NCBI GenBank assembly: GCA_964483155.1
Contig: CAZAAC010000005.1
Location: 1-64,000 of the forward strand
DNA: 64,000 nt
Reading direction: 5' to 3'
Origin: JAAYYM01 sp964483155
GTDB lineage: Bacteria > Bacillota > Clostridia > Lachnospirales > Lachnospiraceae
Below the pieces are notes generated by a model. It did no database searches. It was not told the origin of the DNA and saw only the letters and a list, made by a program, of their open reading frames with translations. The position numbers and the translations under genes are program-made. The first letter of the stretch is position 1. Each line of letters begins with the position of its first letter. This document shows, one piece after another, positions 52,011 through 60,808 of the stretch.

Positions 52011-52964
52011 TTATTTCTCCTTTTCCTGTTGGTTTTTATCAAATTCATCAATAATAAATAGCGGTCTTCCTTTTACATCATCATATATGCGTGTTACATA
52101 CTCGCCCATGAGACCTGACACAAATATCTGAAGACCACCAATAAACCATACGACTGCCGTTACACCAGATACAAATGCTTTCTTTTTTTTAAGAATTGCT
52201 TTCTGGAATATGTAAATTGTTGAAATCAGAGCACCTATTCCAGTCACAAATGCACCAAGAAATGTAACATACTCAAGAGGCTTTGACGAAAAACAGAAGA
52301 TGCCATGGAAGCCCATTCTGAACTCTCCCCACAATTTATTATATTTGCTATCATCCGCCTCTCTCGCTTCTCTATGATATCTGACTGCTGTCTGCTTAAA
52401 ACCAACAAAAGAAACCATGCCTCTGAAAAAAGCGTTACTTTCTTTCATTCCACGAAGTTCCTCAATGACTCTTCTATTAAGCAATCTAAAGTCTGCCGTA
52501 TCCACTGGTATATCAACGGTAGACAAATAATTAATTACACGATATGCAGTGGCATCAATAAATTTTCGTATCTTTGTTTCTCCTTGCCTGTCAATACGCT
52601 GTGCGTAAACAACATCATATCCTTCCTTCCACTTTGCCACAAGATCAATAATGACTTCTGGAGGGTCCTGCAAATCCACATCAATTACAACACACACATC
52701 ACCTGTACAATTCAGCACCCCTGCCATCGTGGCCGCCGCCTGTCTAAATCTTCTGCTCATCGTAATCAGTTGAATATGCTTATTTCGCTCCATATTCTCC
52801 TTTATCACTTCATAGGTTCTATCTTTAGACGGATCTAAGCTAAAAATAATTTCATAATCACAGCCTAATTGCTCCATCACTTTTTCTGTTCTTTCCAAAA
52901 ACGGGGCAATTCCGTTTTCCTCATTGTACACTGGTACAACAACTGACATTTTGTATTGATTCAT
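52011..52964 (-). CDS. Polyprenyl-phosphate sugar synthase, GtrB-like GT2
   Basis: About 317 residues. The GT2 domain has MSVVVPVYNEENGI, FSLDPSKDRTYEV and VVIDVDLQDPPEV (DVD-like metal site and DLQDPP). Two C-terminal membrane segments (about 225-290) give the GtrB/DPM layout. It probably makes undecaprenyl-phosphate-sugar for outer-face transfer by the GT-C-like genes of the neighbouring operon. It is the first gene of the heptose operon. GGTGGGG precedes the ATG at 52964. Confidence 0.86.
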   Translation of the reverse strand: MNQYKMSVVVPVYNEENGIAPFLERTEKVMEQLGCDYEIIFSLDPSKDRTYEVIKENMERNKHIQLITMSRRFRQAAATMAGVLNCTGDVCVVIDVDLQDPPEVIIDLVAKWKEGYDVVYAQRIDRQGETKIRKFIDATAYRVINYLSTVDIPVDTADFRLLNRRVIEELRGMKESNAFFRGMVSFVGFKQTAVRYHREAREADDSKYNKLWGEFRMGFHGIFCFSSKPLEYVTFLGAFVTGIGALISTIYIFQKAILKKKKAFVSGVTAVVWFIGGLQIFVSGLMGEYVTRIYDDVKGRPLFIIDEFDKNQQEKEK

Positions 52965-53015
52965 TTTTTGTTCCCCACCTTTCAAATGTTTTATCCCTTT
53001 TAACTTATATTAATG

Positions 53016-53024
53016 AGTATATCA
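53016..53024 (-). promoter_or_regulatory. Possible extended -10 promoter of the heptose operon
   Basis: Minus strand TGATATACT (53024-53016), an extended -10 with no clear -35, in the 94-bp space between the GH8-like gene and the GT2 gene. Read-through from upstream is the alternative. Confidence 0.35.
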
Positions 53025-53058
53025 TATCCTTATAACCCATTCTACAACATATTTGCTA

Positions 53059-54669
53059 CTATTTCTTTTTTATACTGTATTGATAAGCCAGCATTGGCAT
53101 CAATTGATCAAAGGAACTGATTCCGGTGCCATCCTCATTTCCAAATGCGCCATTATAGCTGTAGGAAGTATTATTAATACGCATTTTTTCCATTTTTTTA
53201 AGTGCTTTTCCAGTCATCTCTGAATCATTGATCTCTTTTCCCAGCATGGCTACTAATGCATATGTTGCAGTAGACTCATATCCATATCCCACTACTACAT
53301 TCCCTCTTACATCATACCTTGCCCTGATCCCATCACCAAACAATTCATCTTTTATCCACTTGACGGTCTTATCTGGCAATTCTCCGATTTCAGCCAAGTG
53401 TAACAGTGTTACCATTGCTTCTGACATGTTCAAATCCGTATTCTCGTACTTTTCTGTGTCATAATTATACCAACTATAATAAAGCGGAAAATCATTACTG
53501 ATTATGCCTCCGGTCACAATTGCATACGCTTTATCATATGCGGTTTGATATACGGCATCTTCCTCTGCTAATAAGGACATTGCTTTCAAATCTCCATAGC
53601 ATAACGTAAATCGACTTGCTGGTTCCTTATATTGAAAGTCATAAAAATCAATATAATGTTCCTCATTGATTCCGTAATCCTTAAAATTGGCATTATAGTT
53701 ATTGATTTCCTCCTGATAGCCACCCCAGATTTTATTAGCATTCACCAGTGCTTCGTAAATCCTAAGATCATCAATCAATGCATTCACCTTATCGGGCTGG
53801 TCTTTCTGTGTCCGCCAAGCAATCATTCCGTTTTTCCACATATACTGCATTATATAAGAAAGTGTGTGATCAAATAATTCTTTATTTTCACGCATCAGTG
53901 CGTATTCTAGCAAAGCACCCTGAGACTCGCTCAATACATCACCATCAAGTGTCGTCTGCATGGAAGCATTATCATAATTACTGTGAACACCGCCTTTTTC
54001 ATCTGTCAACTCAGATAATACAAATGCTTCTGTCACGGTTTCGCTTCCTTCAATACAGTTATTTAACATTGCTTCAAATACTGCTGCATTCGTAATCTGT
54101 CTTCCAGACCATGCGCGAAGTATTCCTTCCTTGTCTATAAAAAAAGTCGTTGGCACGTTATGCATTCCAAGTGCATCATAAACCTTAAGTCCATCATCAA
54201 AATAGGTCTGCAGTGGAATATCATTTTCATCCAGATAAGAAAATGCCTTTTCTTTTGTCTCCTTATCATTATCTAGCTTATTTAATAGGATGTATACTGC
54301 ATCTTCTTTTGCCTCCACCATCGCTGCACATTCATCAATAATCTCCATTTGCTCATGACAATCTGGACACCAGCTTGCCCAAAATGTAATAATTAATGTC
54401 TTTCCTTTAAAATCAGATATTTTAACTTCTTTCCCTTCTTTATCATAAAACATCACGTCTGGCATGGTTTCATACAAATTACAGTAATCTGGCAAAAAAG
54501 TAGTTGCATCAGCCAGCCCTGTTTGTTCTGTCTTTTCCTCAACACTCTCTATTTTCCCACCGCGATCCAAATACACAAATAATGTAATACCACCCACTAC
54601 AACAACCGCGAGTAAAATCAATATAACAATTAAAATTCTTTCAATCCTTCTCCATTTTTTCTGCTCCAA
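53059..54669 (-). CDS. Thioredoxin (TlpA-like)-GH8-like fusion, membrane-anchored
   Basis: A 536-residue protein. One N-terminal membrane anchor (about 12-34) is followed by a TlpA-like thioredoxin domain (about 65-205) with the redox site WASWCPDCHEQM and VPTTFFIDKEG (cis-Pro). Residues about 225-535 look like a GH8 (alpha/alpha)6 barrel: LSESQGALLEYAL has the acid Glu position, MIAWR follows, and DDLRIYEAL matches the GH8 aspartate region. GH8 includes BcsZ endoglucanase and the Listeria PssZ hydrolase. A hydrolase that trims or releases the polymer is the likely role; the thioredoxin part is unusual. Last gene of the exopolysaccharide operon, 3 bp after its neighbour. Confidence 0.78.
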   Translation of the reverse strand: MEQKKWRRIERILIVILILLAVVVVGGITLFVYLDRGGKIESVEEKTEQTGLADATTFLPDYCNLYETMPDVMFYDKEGKEVKISDFKGKTLIITFWASWCPDCHEQMEIIDECAAMVEAKEDAVYILLNKLDNDKETKEKAFSYLDENDIPLQTYFDDGLKVYDALGMHNVPTTFFIDKEGILRAWSGRQITNAAVFEAMLNNCIEGSETVTEAFVLSELTDEKGGVHSNYDNASMQTTLDGDVLSESQGALLEYALMRENKELFDHTLSYIMQYMWKNGMIAWRTQKDQPDKVNALIDDLRIYEALVNANKIWGGYQEEINNYNANFKDYGINEEHYIDFYDFQYKEPASRFTLCYGDLKAMSLLAEEDAVYQTAYDKAYAIVTGGIISNDFPLYYSWYNYDTEKYENTDLNMSEAMVTLLHLAEIGELPDKTVKWIKDELFGDGIRARYDVRGNVVVGYGYESTATYALVAMLGKEINDSEMTGKALKKMEKMRINNTSYSYNGAFGNEDGTGISSFDQLMPMLAYQYSIKKK

Positions 54670-54672
54670 TAT

Positions 54673-56595
54673 TTACTTCCCCCCCTCATTTGCGTGAATA
54701 TTTATCTTTGTGAGTCCACCGTTATTTTCGGACATCTCTGTTGCAGTCACACGAATATGTCCGCCAACAATTGCTTCCCCTATATTAAAGTTAGCATGGT
54801 TTGCTTCTCCTTCTACACCATCATCTATATAATCACTCCTGGTCCGCTCGCGATATACTTCTTTCCATGCCGCATCTGCTATTGCGTCAATCTGTTCCTC
54901 TTTTTCCAATTCTTCTTCTGTTGGTTGATTCACCCAGTCTGAGAGCAAAAACTCTTCTTGTCCTATATTTTCATTTTGAAGCTTCTTTTTTTCTTTTCTT
55001 CTAAGCTTCTTTGCATCTTCTCTTTCGACGGCATAGACACTTGCTTTACAGTTCTTATATAAATAGCCTAACGCTACCGCAGACAAAATAGAAAATGTCT
55101 GTAGCATATAATAATGATATCTATTCTGCACCTCTATAAAACTATGCAAGGCGATTGCACCCACAAAGAAAAGTACCAGAACCTGTGCTGTATTTGATTT
55201 TTCTTTCCATAAATAAATAGCTGCAATTCCAGCAAACACAACAAAAGTAAAATAGTAGAAGTTATGGAACATCTTCTGCCCGCTTAACCAGCTATCCCAT
55301 TCCTCCGTCAATTTTCCCTGCGCATTCAGAGAATGAATATTAGAGGAAACTCCATAATCATCATTTGCCCAAAGGGCATCGTATTTTTCAAAGAAGAGAT
55401 TCAATACTTCCACTGGATAATCCCTAATCGTATCCACGGCTCTGTCTAGCATTACTTTTCCTGCTTCGGAGGAAGAACCTGTCTCATAATATACATCCTT
55501 CATTATCTGTGAAACTTCTTCGCTATATCCTCCTTGCGTATCACGGTTCAGTCCAGTTGCCAAACTATAACCATACGTAACGCCTCCACTACCTATATCT
55601 CTATCAAGAATATAAGCGATATTAGCATTGATTATATTTGTACATATCATATAGCTTATAAGTACAACTATTGCTCTCATCCAGCCCCTAGCTAAAAATC
55701 TTGTGCAAATTGGAACATTATTATAATCTCTGTATTTCAGTTTCATCCTCGATGGCAATAGGCAAAGCACAGCTGCGACCATAAAGATTGTTGCAACTGG
55801 CCTGATTGCTGCAGACAACTCCAGTAATACCCCCAATAGGATGTGCGATACATATGTCCAAATAGGTCTGTTTGCGTGTTCATCCAAATCATTTATGATA
55901 TGTACAAATAGCAAAATTGCCATATATAACAAACAAGTGGAGACTGCCTCTGTACCATTAAAATCGCTATATAATATTTGTGAAGGCCAAAAAGCAACAA
56001 TGATTAATGCCGCAAGACCACTGACCCTGCCGTTTAATTTTCGTGCTATTCTATAACAAAAATAAGTCGTTAACATTTGTGCCCCAGTCATTGTTATATA
56101 ACAGACAGAGTCACTTGTCGTTCCAAACAAAATCATAATGCGTGAAAGAAGATATGGATAACCAAATCCATTAGGAGACATTGCCAAATAATCTATCTGC
56201 CCGCTTTCCGCCAATGTATTATTTACCAATGCCGTTGCTATATTATAATAATAAAGAAAATCTGATTCCATATCCATTGGAATGATTTGAATAATATATA
56301 TTCTCAACCACGTTCCTATTGCCAACACAAAAATTACTATGATTGCCTCTATTATCAGTCCCCGCCTTTTCGAAGCATCAAACAATTTATCTATACGCAA
56401 TTTTGTCCCTACTTTAAATAATGCTATAAAAAGAAGCCATGCCAAACCAATCGAAACTATCAGCCCTGCCTGCGCCAAACCTGAATAATAATATGCGCCA
56501 CCAAACTCAATAATTCCATAAATCAGGATAAGTGCAGTACCCAATAGATATATACTTATTGTTACATAACTAAACCAGCTCTTTCTCAATTCCAT
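54673..56595 (-). CDS. Polytopic GT-C-type glycosyltransferase-like membrane protein
   Basis: A 640-residue protein with about 11 membrane segments. The first large outside loop has IPMDMESDFLYYYN, an acidic site as in GT39/ArnT-like GT-C enzymes, and FWPSQILYSDFNGTEA follows. The last 150 residues are hydrophilic, Glu/Lys-rich and probably cytoplasmic. GT-C enzymes transfer sugars from polyprenyl phosphates on the outer face. It overlaps the previous gene by 26 bp and lies 3 bp before the thioredoxin-GH8 gene, so it belongs to the polymer system. Donor and acceptor are unknown. Confidence 0.72.
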   Translation of the reverse strand: MELRKSWFSYVTISIYLLGTALILIYGIIEFGGAYYYSGLAQAGLIVSIGLAWLLFIALFKVGTKLRIDKLFDASKRRGLIIEAIIVIFVLAIGTWLRIYIIQIIPMDMESDFLYYYNIATALVNNTLAESGQIDYLAMSPNGFGYPYLLSRIMILFGTTSDSVCYITMTGAQMLTTYFCYRIARKLNGRVSGLAALIIVAFWPSQILYSDFNGTEAVSTCLLYMAILLFVHIINDLDEHANRPIWTYVSHILLGVLLELSAAIRPVATIFMVAAVLCLLPSRMKLKYRDYNNVPICTRFLARGWMRAIVVLISYMICTNIINANIAYILDRDIGSGGVTYGYSLATGLNRDTQGGYSEEVSQIMKDVYYETGSSSEAGKVMLDRAVDTIRDYPVEVLNLFFEKYDALWANDDYGVSSNIHSLNAQGKLTEEWDSWLSGQKMFHNFYYFTFVVFAGIAAIYLWKEKSNTAQVLVLFFVGAIALHSFIEVQNRYHYYMLQTFSILSAVALGYLYKNCKASVYAVEREDAKKLRRKEKKKLQNENIGQEEFLLSDWVNQPTEEELEKEEQIDAIADAAWKEVYRERTRSDYIDDGVEGEANHANFNIGEAIVGGHIRVTATEMSENNGGLTKINIHANEGGK

Positions 56596-59500
56596 TGTAT
56601 ACTAAATCCTCTTTTCTCTTTTTATCATACTCCATAATTCTTCTATATACTTCTAGCGCCATAAACACAATACTAAAATCAAAGCACAAAATGAATAAAT
56701 ACATTTGCTTTGTATTATCGGTAAAACCATTACCAATAACACTTAATGGGTATTGTAATATGCCAATAGCAGTTACTGCAAGATAGAGAACTTTCAGTAA
56801 TTGCATTCGTTTATCTGTTTTTTTTCTCTGTTTCCATAAACTTCGAAAAACATAGGTAATAATAATCAGATAGATAGCCACATAAGTCATAAAATGATCT
56901 GGTGCAAATGAAATACGAAACTCTTCCCAAAAAGAAAATCTGCTTACCTCTTCATTCTCTTCATTATCAATTTGCCCTAAGAATATCAACCAGTCGGGCA
57001 TACGCAAAGAAGCTGAACCCGCTGCATGTTCTAGCGTTCTATATAAATACTTAGGATGCATTATATAATATTTTAGTAATTTCATGGTATCTACTTTTGC
57101 CCATAGTGCTGTCTCTGCCTCTTTTGTCAACGGACCAATATAGTATTCCTCATCCTTATAATATGCATGCTTTCCGATGTCTACAACCATATTAGGATCC
57201 ATTTCAAAATCCAATAAAGTTTGGACAGGATCGTCAACAATAACTAAAAGACCTGTAAACATTGACTGCCAAACATTCATAGCGGCATTGTTTGTATCGT
57301 TTTGCTGATATAACCTAACACATTCTATACTTAAAAAACCAGATAAGGCAATCACTGCTACTGTTGCCAGTATTTTAACCATCCATTTTGCTTTTCTGAC
57401 ATGATAAATAAATAAAACCAAAGCAAGCCCCAAAACAATTGGAAATGAAATTGTGGTCTGTCCCTTTGCGCCGCAAAAGACTCTTGCCGCAATAAAGAAA
57501 GGTATGAACTTCCACATTCCCTTACCTTGCGGCGAGGCAATTAAACTAAGTATCCATGAAATCATGGCTACCATCCCAACATAAATTACACCCTCTCCAA
57601 AAAGTGAATTAATCCATCCTAAATGCATTTTCCCCAAAAATACAATTAGTATTGTTGTTGACATGACCATATATATGTTTTTATCAAATAGTCCATATAA
57701 GCTATAAAAAATAATCCAGTAACTAAAAATCAATATTATTGCATAAATAATTGCCGCATAAAATGAATTATATGGAATTCCCCTCGGTTCACAAAAAACT
57801 CGTAGCAATGATGCAACATATACATTACTCAATTTTGGATTTAGATTCATAAAATCTGCCCAGTTAAAATCTGCCCAATAAAATTCTTCTGTGATACGAG
57901 TTACTGATAATTCATCATCTGCAACTGTTTTAAAGCTGATGTCAATCGAATCCATAACTCGCCCATAATCACCATTATTACGGCAACCAATACGTGGATC
58001 AGAAAACATAACGTACCAAATAATCAAAGCTGCAAGTACTGTGAAAAATAGTGCTGCGCGCCACTTAAATGCAAATACTCTATTATTAAAAAAATTCTTT
58101 GTCTTAATTATAGTTCTCTCTATGATTGACTTAATTCTCCCATTTTGTTTTCGTACAGAATAGTCATACACTCTCATTTCTTGTCTGACAGCATAAGAGC
58201 CTTCCTGTATATCCACATATAAAAGATATATTTTGTAGAAGAAATAAAGACCACCAAATATAAGAAGCAAATCCGTAATCATCATATAACAAAAAAGTTC
58301 TTTTTCAATATATCCCCAACCCTTTATTATAAAAGGTGCTATTAATTGTGTGAAAGAAATCATGATAAAACAGAAATATAGAAGCGCTAAAATTTTTGCC
58401 CTTGATGAATTCTTCTTTCGACAAAAAACAAAAACGCTCCCTATCATTGCCATCCCATAAAACAGGAAATAAATAGAAGTATTCTTTGCAGATACTGCTT
58501 TTCTTAAATCGTTCCACCATCCCAATTTCGATACTGTAGAATGTGGTTCATCTGCTCTTTCCCCTACATACATAAAACGGTTATCAGAATAAACCGCGCT
58601 TTTGGAAACGGCCTCTTCTATCATTAACCATAATTGATGTGGATGCCTGCAATAATAGCCCACTAATGTTGAAAAAGTGATTTTAGCAAACATTTCTTCT
58701 TTTGCTACTTCGCTTCTTGGAAAATATGCATACTCCTCTTCATCAAGATAAAACGATAACCCGACATCCTCAATAGACTCTTTTGGTAATCCTAATGTTT
58801 CAATATCTGCTTTTGGATTTTCGCTGACGGTTAATAATCCATTATATATTGCATCGTATCGATTAGCCTGCTCCGAAATAGTGGTTGCGCTATTACTTAA
58901 TCCTATTACTGAAATAGCCATATAAAGAAGAATACCAAAAAGCTTTGCCCCATATAGAAATTGCTTTTCTTTATCTGGTCTATGATAATATGCAAGAGCA
59001 ATAATGATTATCAGTATAGGGACATACATAAATATCGTATATGGTGCCTTAGAATTTAAAAGAAACCAACCTGTAAACAATACCGAGTAAACAGACCTGC
59101 CCGTTTCCTTCTCGGCGGCTATTGACGTTAGAATCGCCGCTGAAAACATAAATAACCCTACAAAAGTACATGCTTCCAGTTCAAGTGAATTAAACCAGGA
59201 TAAAAATTCACTACCAAAAAACAAAAAGGGAATCAGTATTCCGATGAATGCTGCTCTATAACCTATCAGTCTGTATAATGCACGCATGATATAGTAAAAT
59301 GAAATCATTGTTATGACAGAATAGATAATTGATAAATACATTGTGGAAAATGAAATGCCTAAAACCGTACAGACCACCCATACGACTGCAACAGGATAAA
59401 TCAGACTGACACCAGGCGTTGTTTGCACAATTTTGTTTAAATCCAGTGTTTCAAATTCAAACTCTTCTATTACTTCCGTATAATACAAATCTTCAGGCTC

Positions 59501-59704
59501 TTCAAGTTCTTCCTCTGTATACACTAAATCCATTGCACGCAGATTTGTATTGTAATTTCCCCAATCTACAACACCCGGTCTTTTTCCTATAAAAAGAACA
59601 CCAACAAGAATAAATCCCGCAAGCACTGTAAATGCAAACGCAAATTTTTTATCTTCACGTATATTCTTGTCAAGCAAACGTATGCGTTTCCATAAAGCTG
59701 TCAT
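56570..59704 (-). CDS. Large membrane protein with internal duplication
   Basis: A 1044-residue protein with about 20 membrane segments in two homologous halves (about residues 15-525 and 545-1035). Paired markers are: GVVDWGNYNTNLRAMD and GCRNNGDYGRVMD; NGLLTVSENP and TGLLVIVDDP; YYCRHPHQLWLMIEEA and YYIMHPKYLYRTLEHA; WWNDLRKAV and FWEEFRISF. Each half looks like a GT-C type or WsfD-like unit, the latter from memory with low certainty. The start overlaps the end of wecB by 4 bp. Two active units in one chain, or one active and one structural, are both possible. Function unknown. Confidence 0.72.
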   Translation of the reverse strand: MTALWKRIRLLDKNIREDKKFAFAFTVLAGFILVGVLFIGKRPGVVDWGNYNTNLRAMDLVYTEEELEEPEDLYYTEVIEEFEFETLDLNKIVQTTPGVSLIYPVAVVWVVCTVLGISFSTMYLSIIYSVITMISFYYIMRALYRLIGYRAAFIGILIPFLFFGSEFLSWFNSLELEACTFVGLFMFSAAILTSIAAEKETGRSVYSVLFTGWFLLNSKAPYTIFMYVPILIIIIALAYYHRPDKEKQFLYGAKLFGILLYMAISVIGLSNSATTISEQANRYDAIYNGLLTVSENPKADIETLGLPKESIEDVGLSFYLDEEEYAYFPRSEVAKEEMFAKITFSTLVGYYCRHPHQLWLMIEEAVSKSAVYSDNRFMYVGERADEPHSTVSKLGWWNDLRKAVSAKNTSIYFLFYGMAMIGSVFVFCRKKNSSRAKILALLYFCFIMISFTQLIAPFIIKGWGYIEKELFCYMMITDLLLIFGGLYFFYKIYLLYVDIQEGSYAVRQEMRVYDYSVRKQNGRIKSIIERTIIKTKNFFNNRVFAFKWRAALFFTVLAALIIWYVMFSDPRIGCRNNGDYGRVMDSIDISFKTVADDELSVTRITEEFYWADFNWADFMNLNPKLSNVYVASLLRVFCEPRGIPYNSFYAAIIYAIILIFSYWIIFYSLYGLFDKNIYMVMSTTILIVFLGKMHLGWINSLFGEGVIYVGMVAMISWILSLIASPQGKGMWKFIPFFIAARVFCGAKGQTTISFPIVLGLALVLFIYHVRKAKWMVKILATVAVIALSGFLSIECVRLYQQNDTNNAAMNVWQSMFTGLLVIVDDPVQTLLDFEMDPNMVVDIGKHAYYKDEEYYIGPLTKEAETALWAKVDTMKLLKYYIMHPKYLYRTLEHAAGSASLRMPDWLIFLGQIDNEENEEVSRFSFWEEFRISFAPDHFMTYVAIYLIIITYVFRSLWKQRKKTDKRMQLLKVLYLAVTAIGILQYPLSVIGNGFTDNTKQMYLFILCFDFSIVFMALEVYRRIMEYDKKRKEDLVYNGIEKELV

Positions 59705-60792
59705 CTTAACAATATCTCCGTAATTTGTCTGCAGGCAGTTCCATCTCCATAAGGATTAGATGCTCTGCTCATTTCATCATAAGCCTCTTGATCTGTCAGT
59801 AATTTCAAGAACTCCTTATGTATGACATCAGCGTCAGTTCCTACCAATTTTAGTGTCCCCGCTGCAATTCCCTCTGGACGCTCTGTTGTGTCACGCATAA
59901 CAAGCACTGGTTTTCCAAGTGCAGGTGCTTCCTCTTGAATTCCACCACTATCCGTAAGTATCATATAGGAACGATACATAAAATTGTGAAAATCTAATAC
60001 GTCCAACGGCTCAATCATTTTCATTCTTGGGTGGTCTCCAAATACATCTTCTGCTGTCTTACGGACAATTGGGTTTAAGTGAATCGGATAAATCACCTTA
60101 ACATCTTCTACTTCGTCAATTGTTCTTTTAATTCCCTCAAATATATTGTATAGCGGACGTCCTAAGTTTTCCCGTCTATGAGCTGTCAGCATAACAAGTC
60201 TTGATCCCTTAGCCCAATCAAGAATCGGGTGTGTGTAGGAAGGAAAAATCGTCGTCTGCAAAGCATCTATTACCGTATTCCCTGTCACATAGATGCCTTC
60301 AGCCTTTTTGCCTTCTCTGATTAAATTATCTCTTGCCGTCGTAGTCGGTGCAAAATGATATTTTGCAATAATTCCCACTCCCTGACGATTAAATTCCTCT
60401 GGAAAAGGTGCTGCCAGATTATATGTCCTTAGTCCCGCTTCCACATGTCCTATTGGCATTTCCAGATAGAATGCAGCTAAACTTGTCGCAAATGTTGTAG
60501 ATGTATCACCATGCACTAATATAACATCTGGTTTTTCCTTTTCAAGAATTTCTTTCATACCGAGTAATACATTAGTTGTTACATCAAACAGCGTCTGCCT
60601 ATCCTTCATAATGGCTAAATCATACTTGGGTACCACTTCAAACGCTTTTAACACTTGTTCCAGCATCTGACGATGTTGTCCTGTCACACATACGATTGTC
60701 TCAATATTCTCATGTTTTCGCAGTTCTTTAACCAATGGGCACATTTTTATAGCCTCTGGTCTGGTTCCAAATACCACCATTATTTTTTTCAT
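59701..60792 (-). CDS. wecB: UDP-N-acetylglucosamine 2-epimerase (non-hydrolysing)
   Basis: A 363-residue GT-B fold epimerase of normal length. It has VVFGTRPEAIKMCPLV, TGQHRQML, VHGDTSTTFA, VEAGLRTYN, PEEFNRQ and TDSGGIQEEAP near residue 290. It interconverts UDP-GlcNAc and UDP-ManNAc. Its place between a BcsB-like gene and two membrane proteins makes ManNAc a likely building block of the polymer made by this operon. It follows the BcsB-like gene by 16 bp and overlaps the next gene by 4 bp. Confidence 0.94.
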   Translation of the reverse strand: MKKIMVVFGTRPEAIKMCPLVKELRKHENIETIVCVTGQHRQMLEQVLKAFEVVPKYDLAIMKDRQTLFDVTTNVLLGMKEILEKEKPDVILVHGDTSTTFATSLAAFYLEMPIGHVEAGLRTYNLAAPFPEEFNRQGVGIIAKYHFAPTTTARDNLIREGKKAEGIYVTGNTVIDALQTTIFPSYTHPILDWAKGSRLVMLTAHRRENLGRPLYNIFEGIKRTIDEVEDVKVIYPIHLNPIVRKTAEDVFGDHPRMKMIEPLDVLDFHNFMYRSYMILTDSGGIQEEAPALGKPVLVMRDTTERPEGIAAGTLKLVGTDADVIHKEFLKLLTDQEAYDEMSRASNPYGDGTACRQITEILLR

Positions 60793-60808
60793 TATCTGTC
60801 TCCTATAT

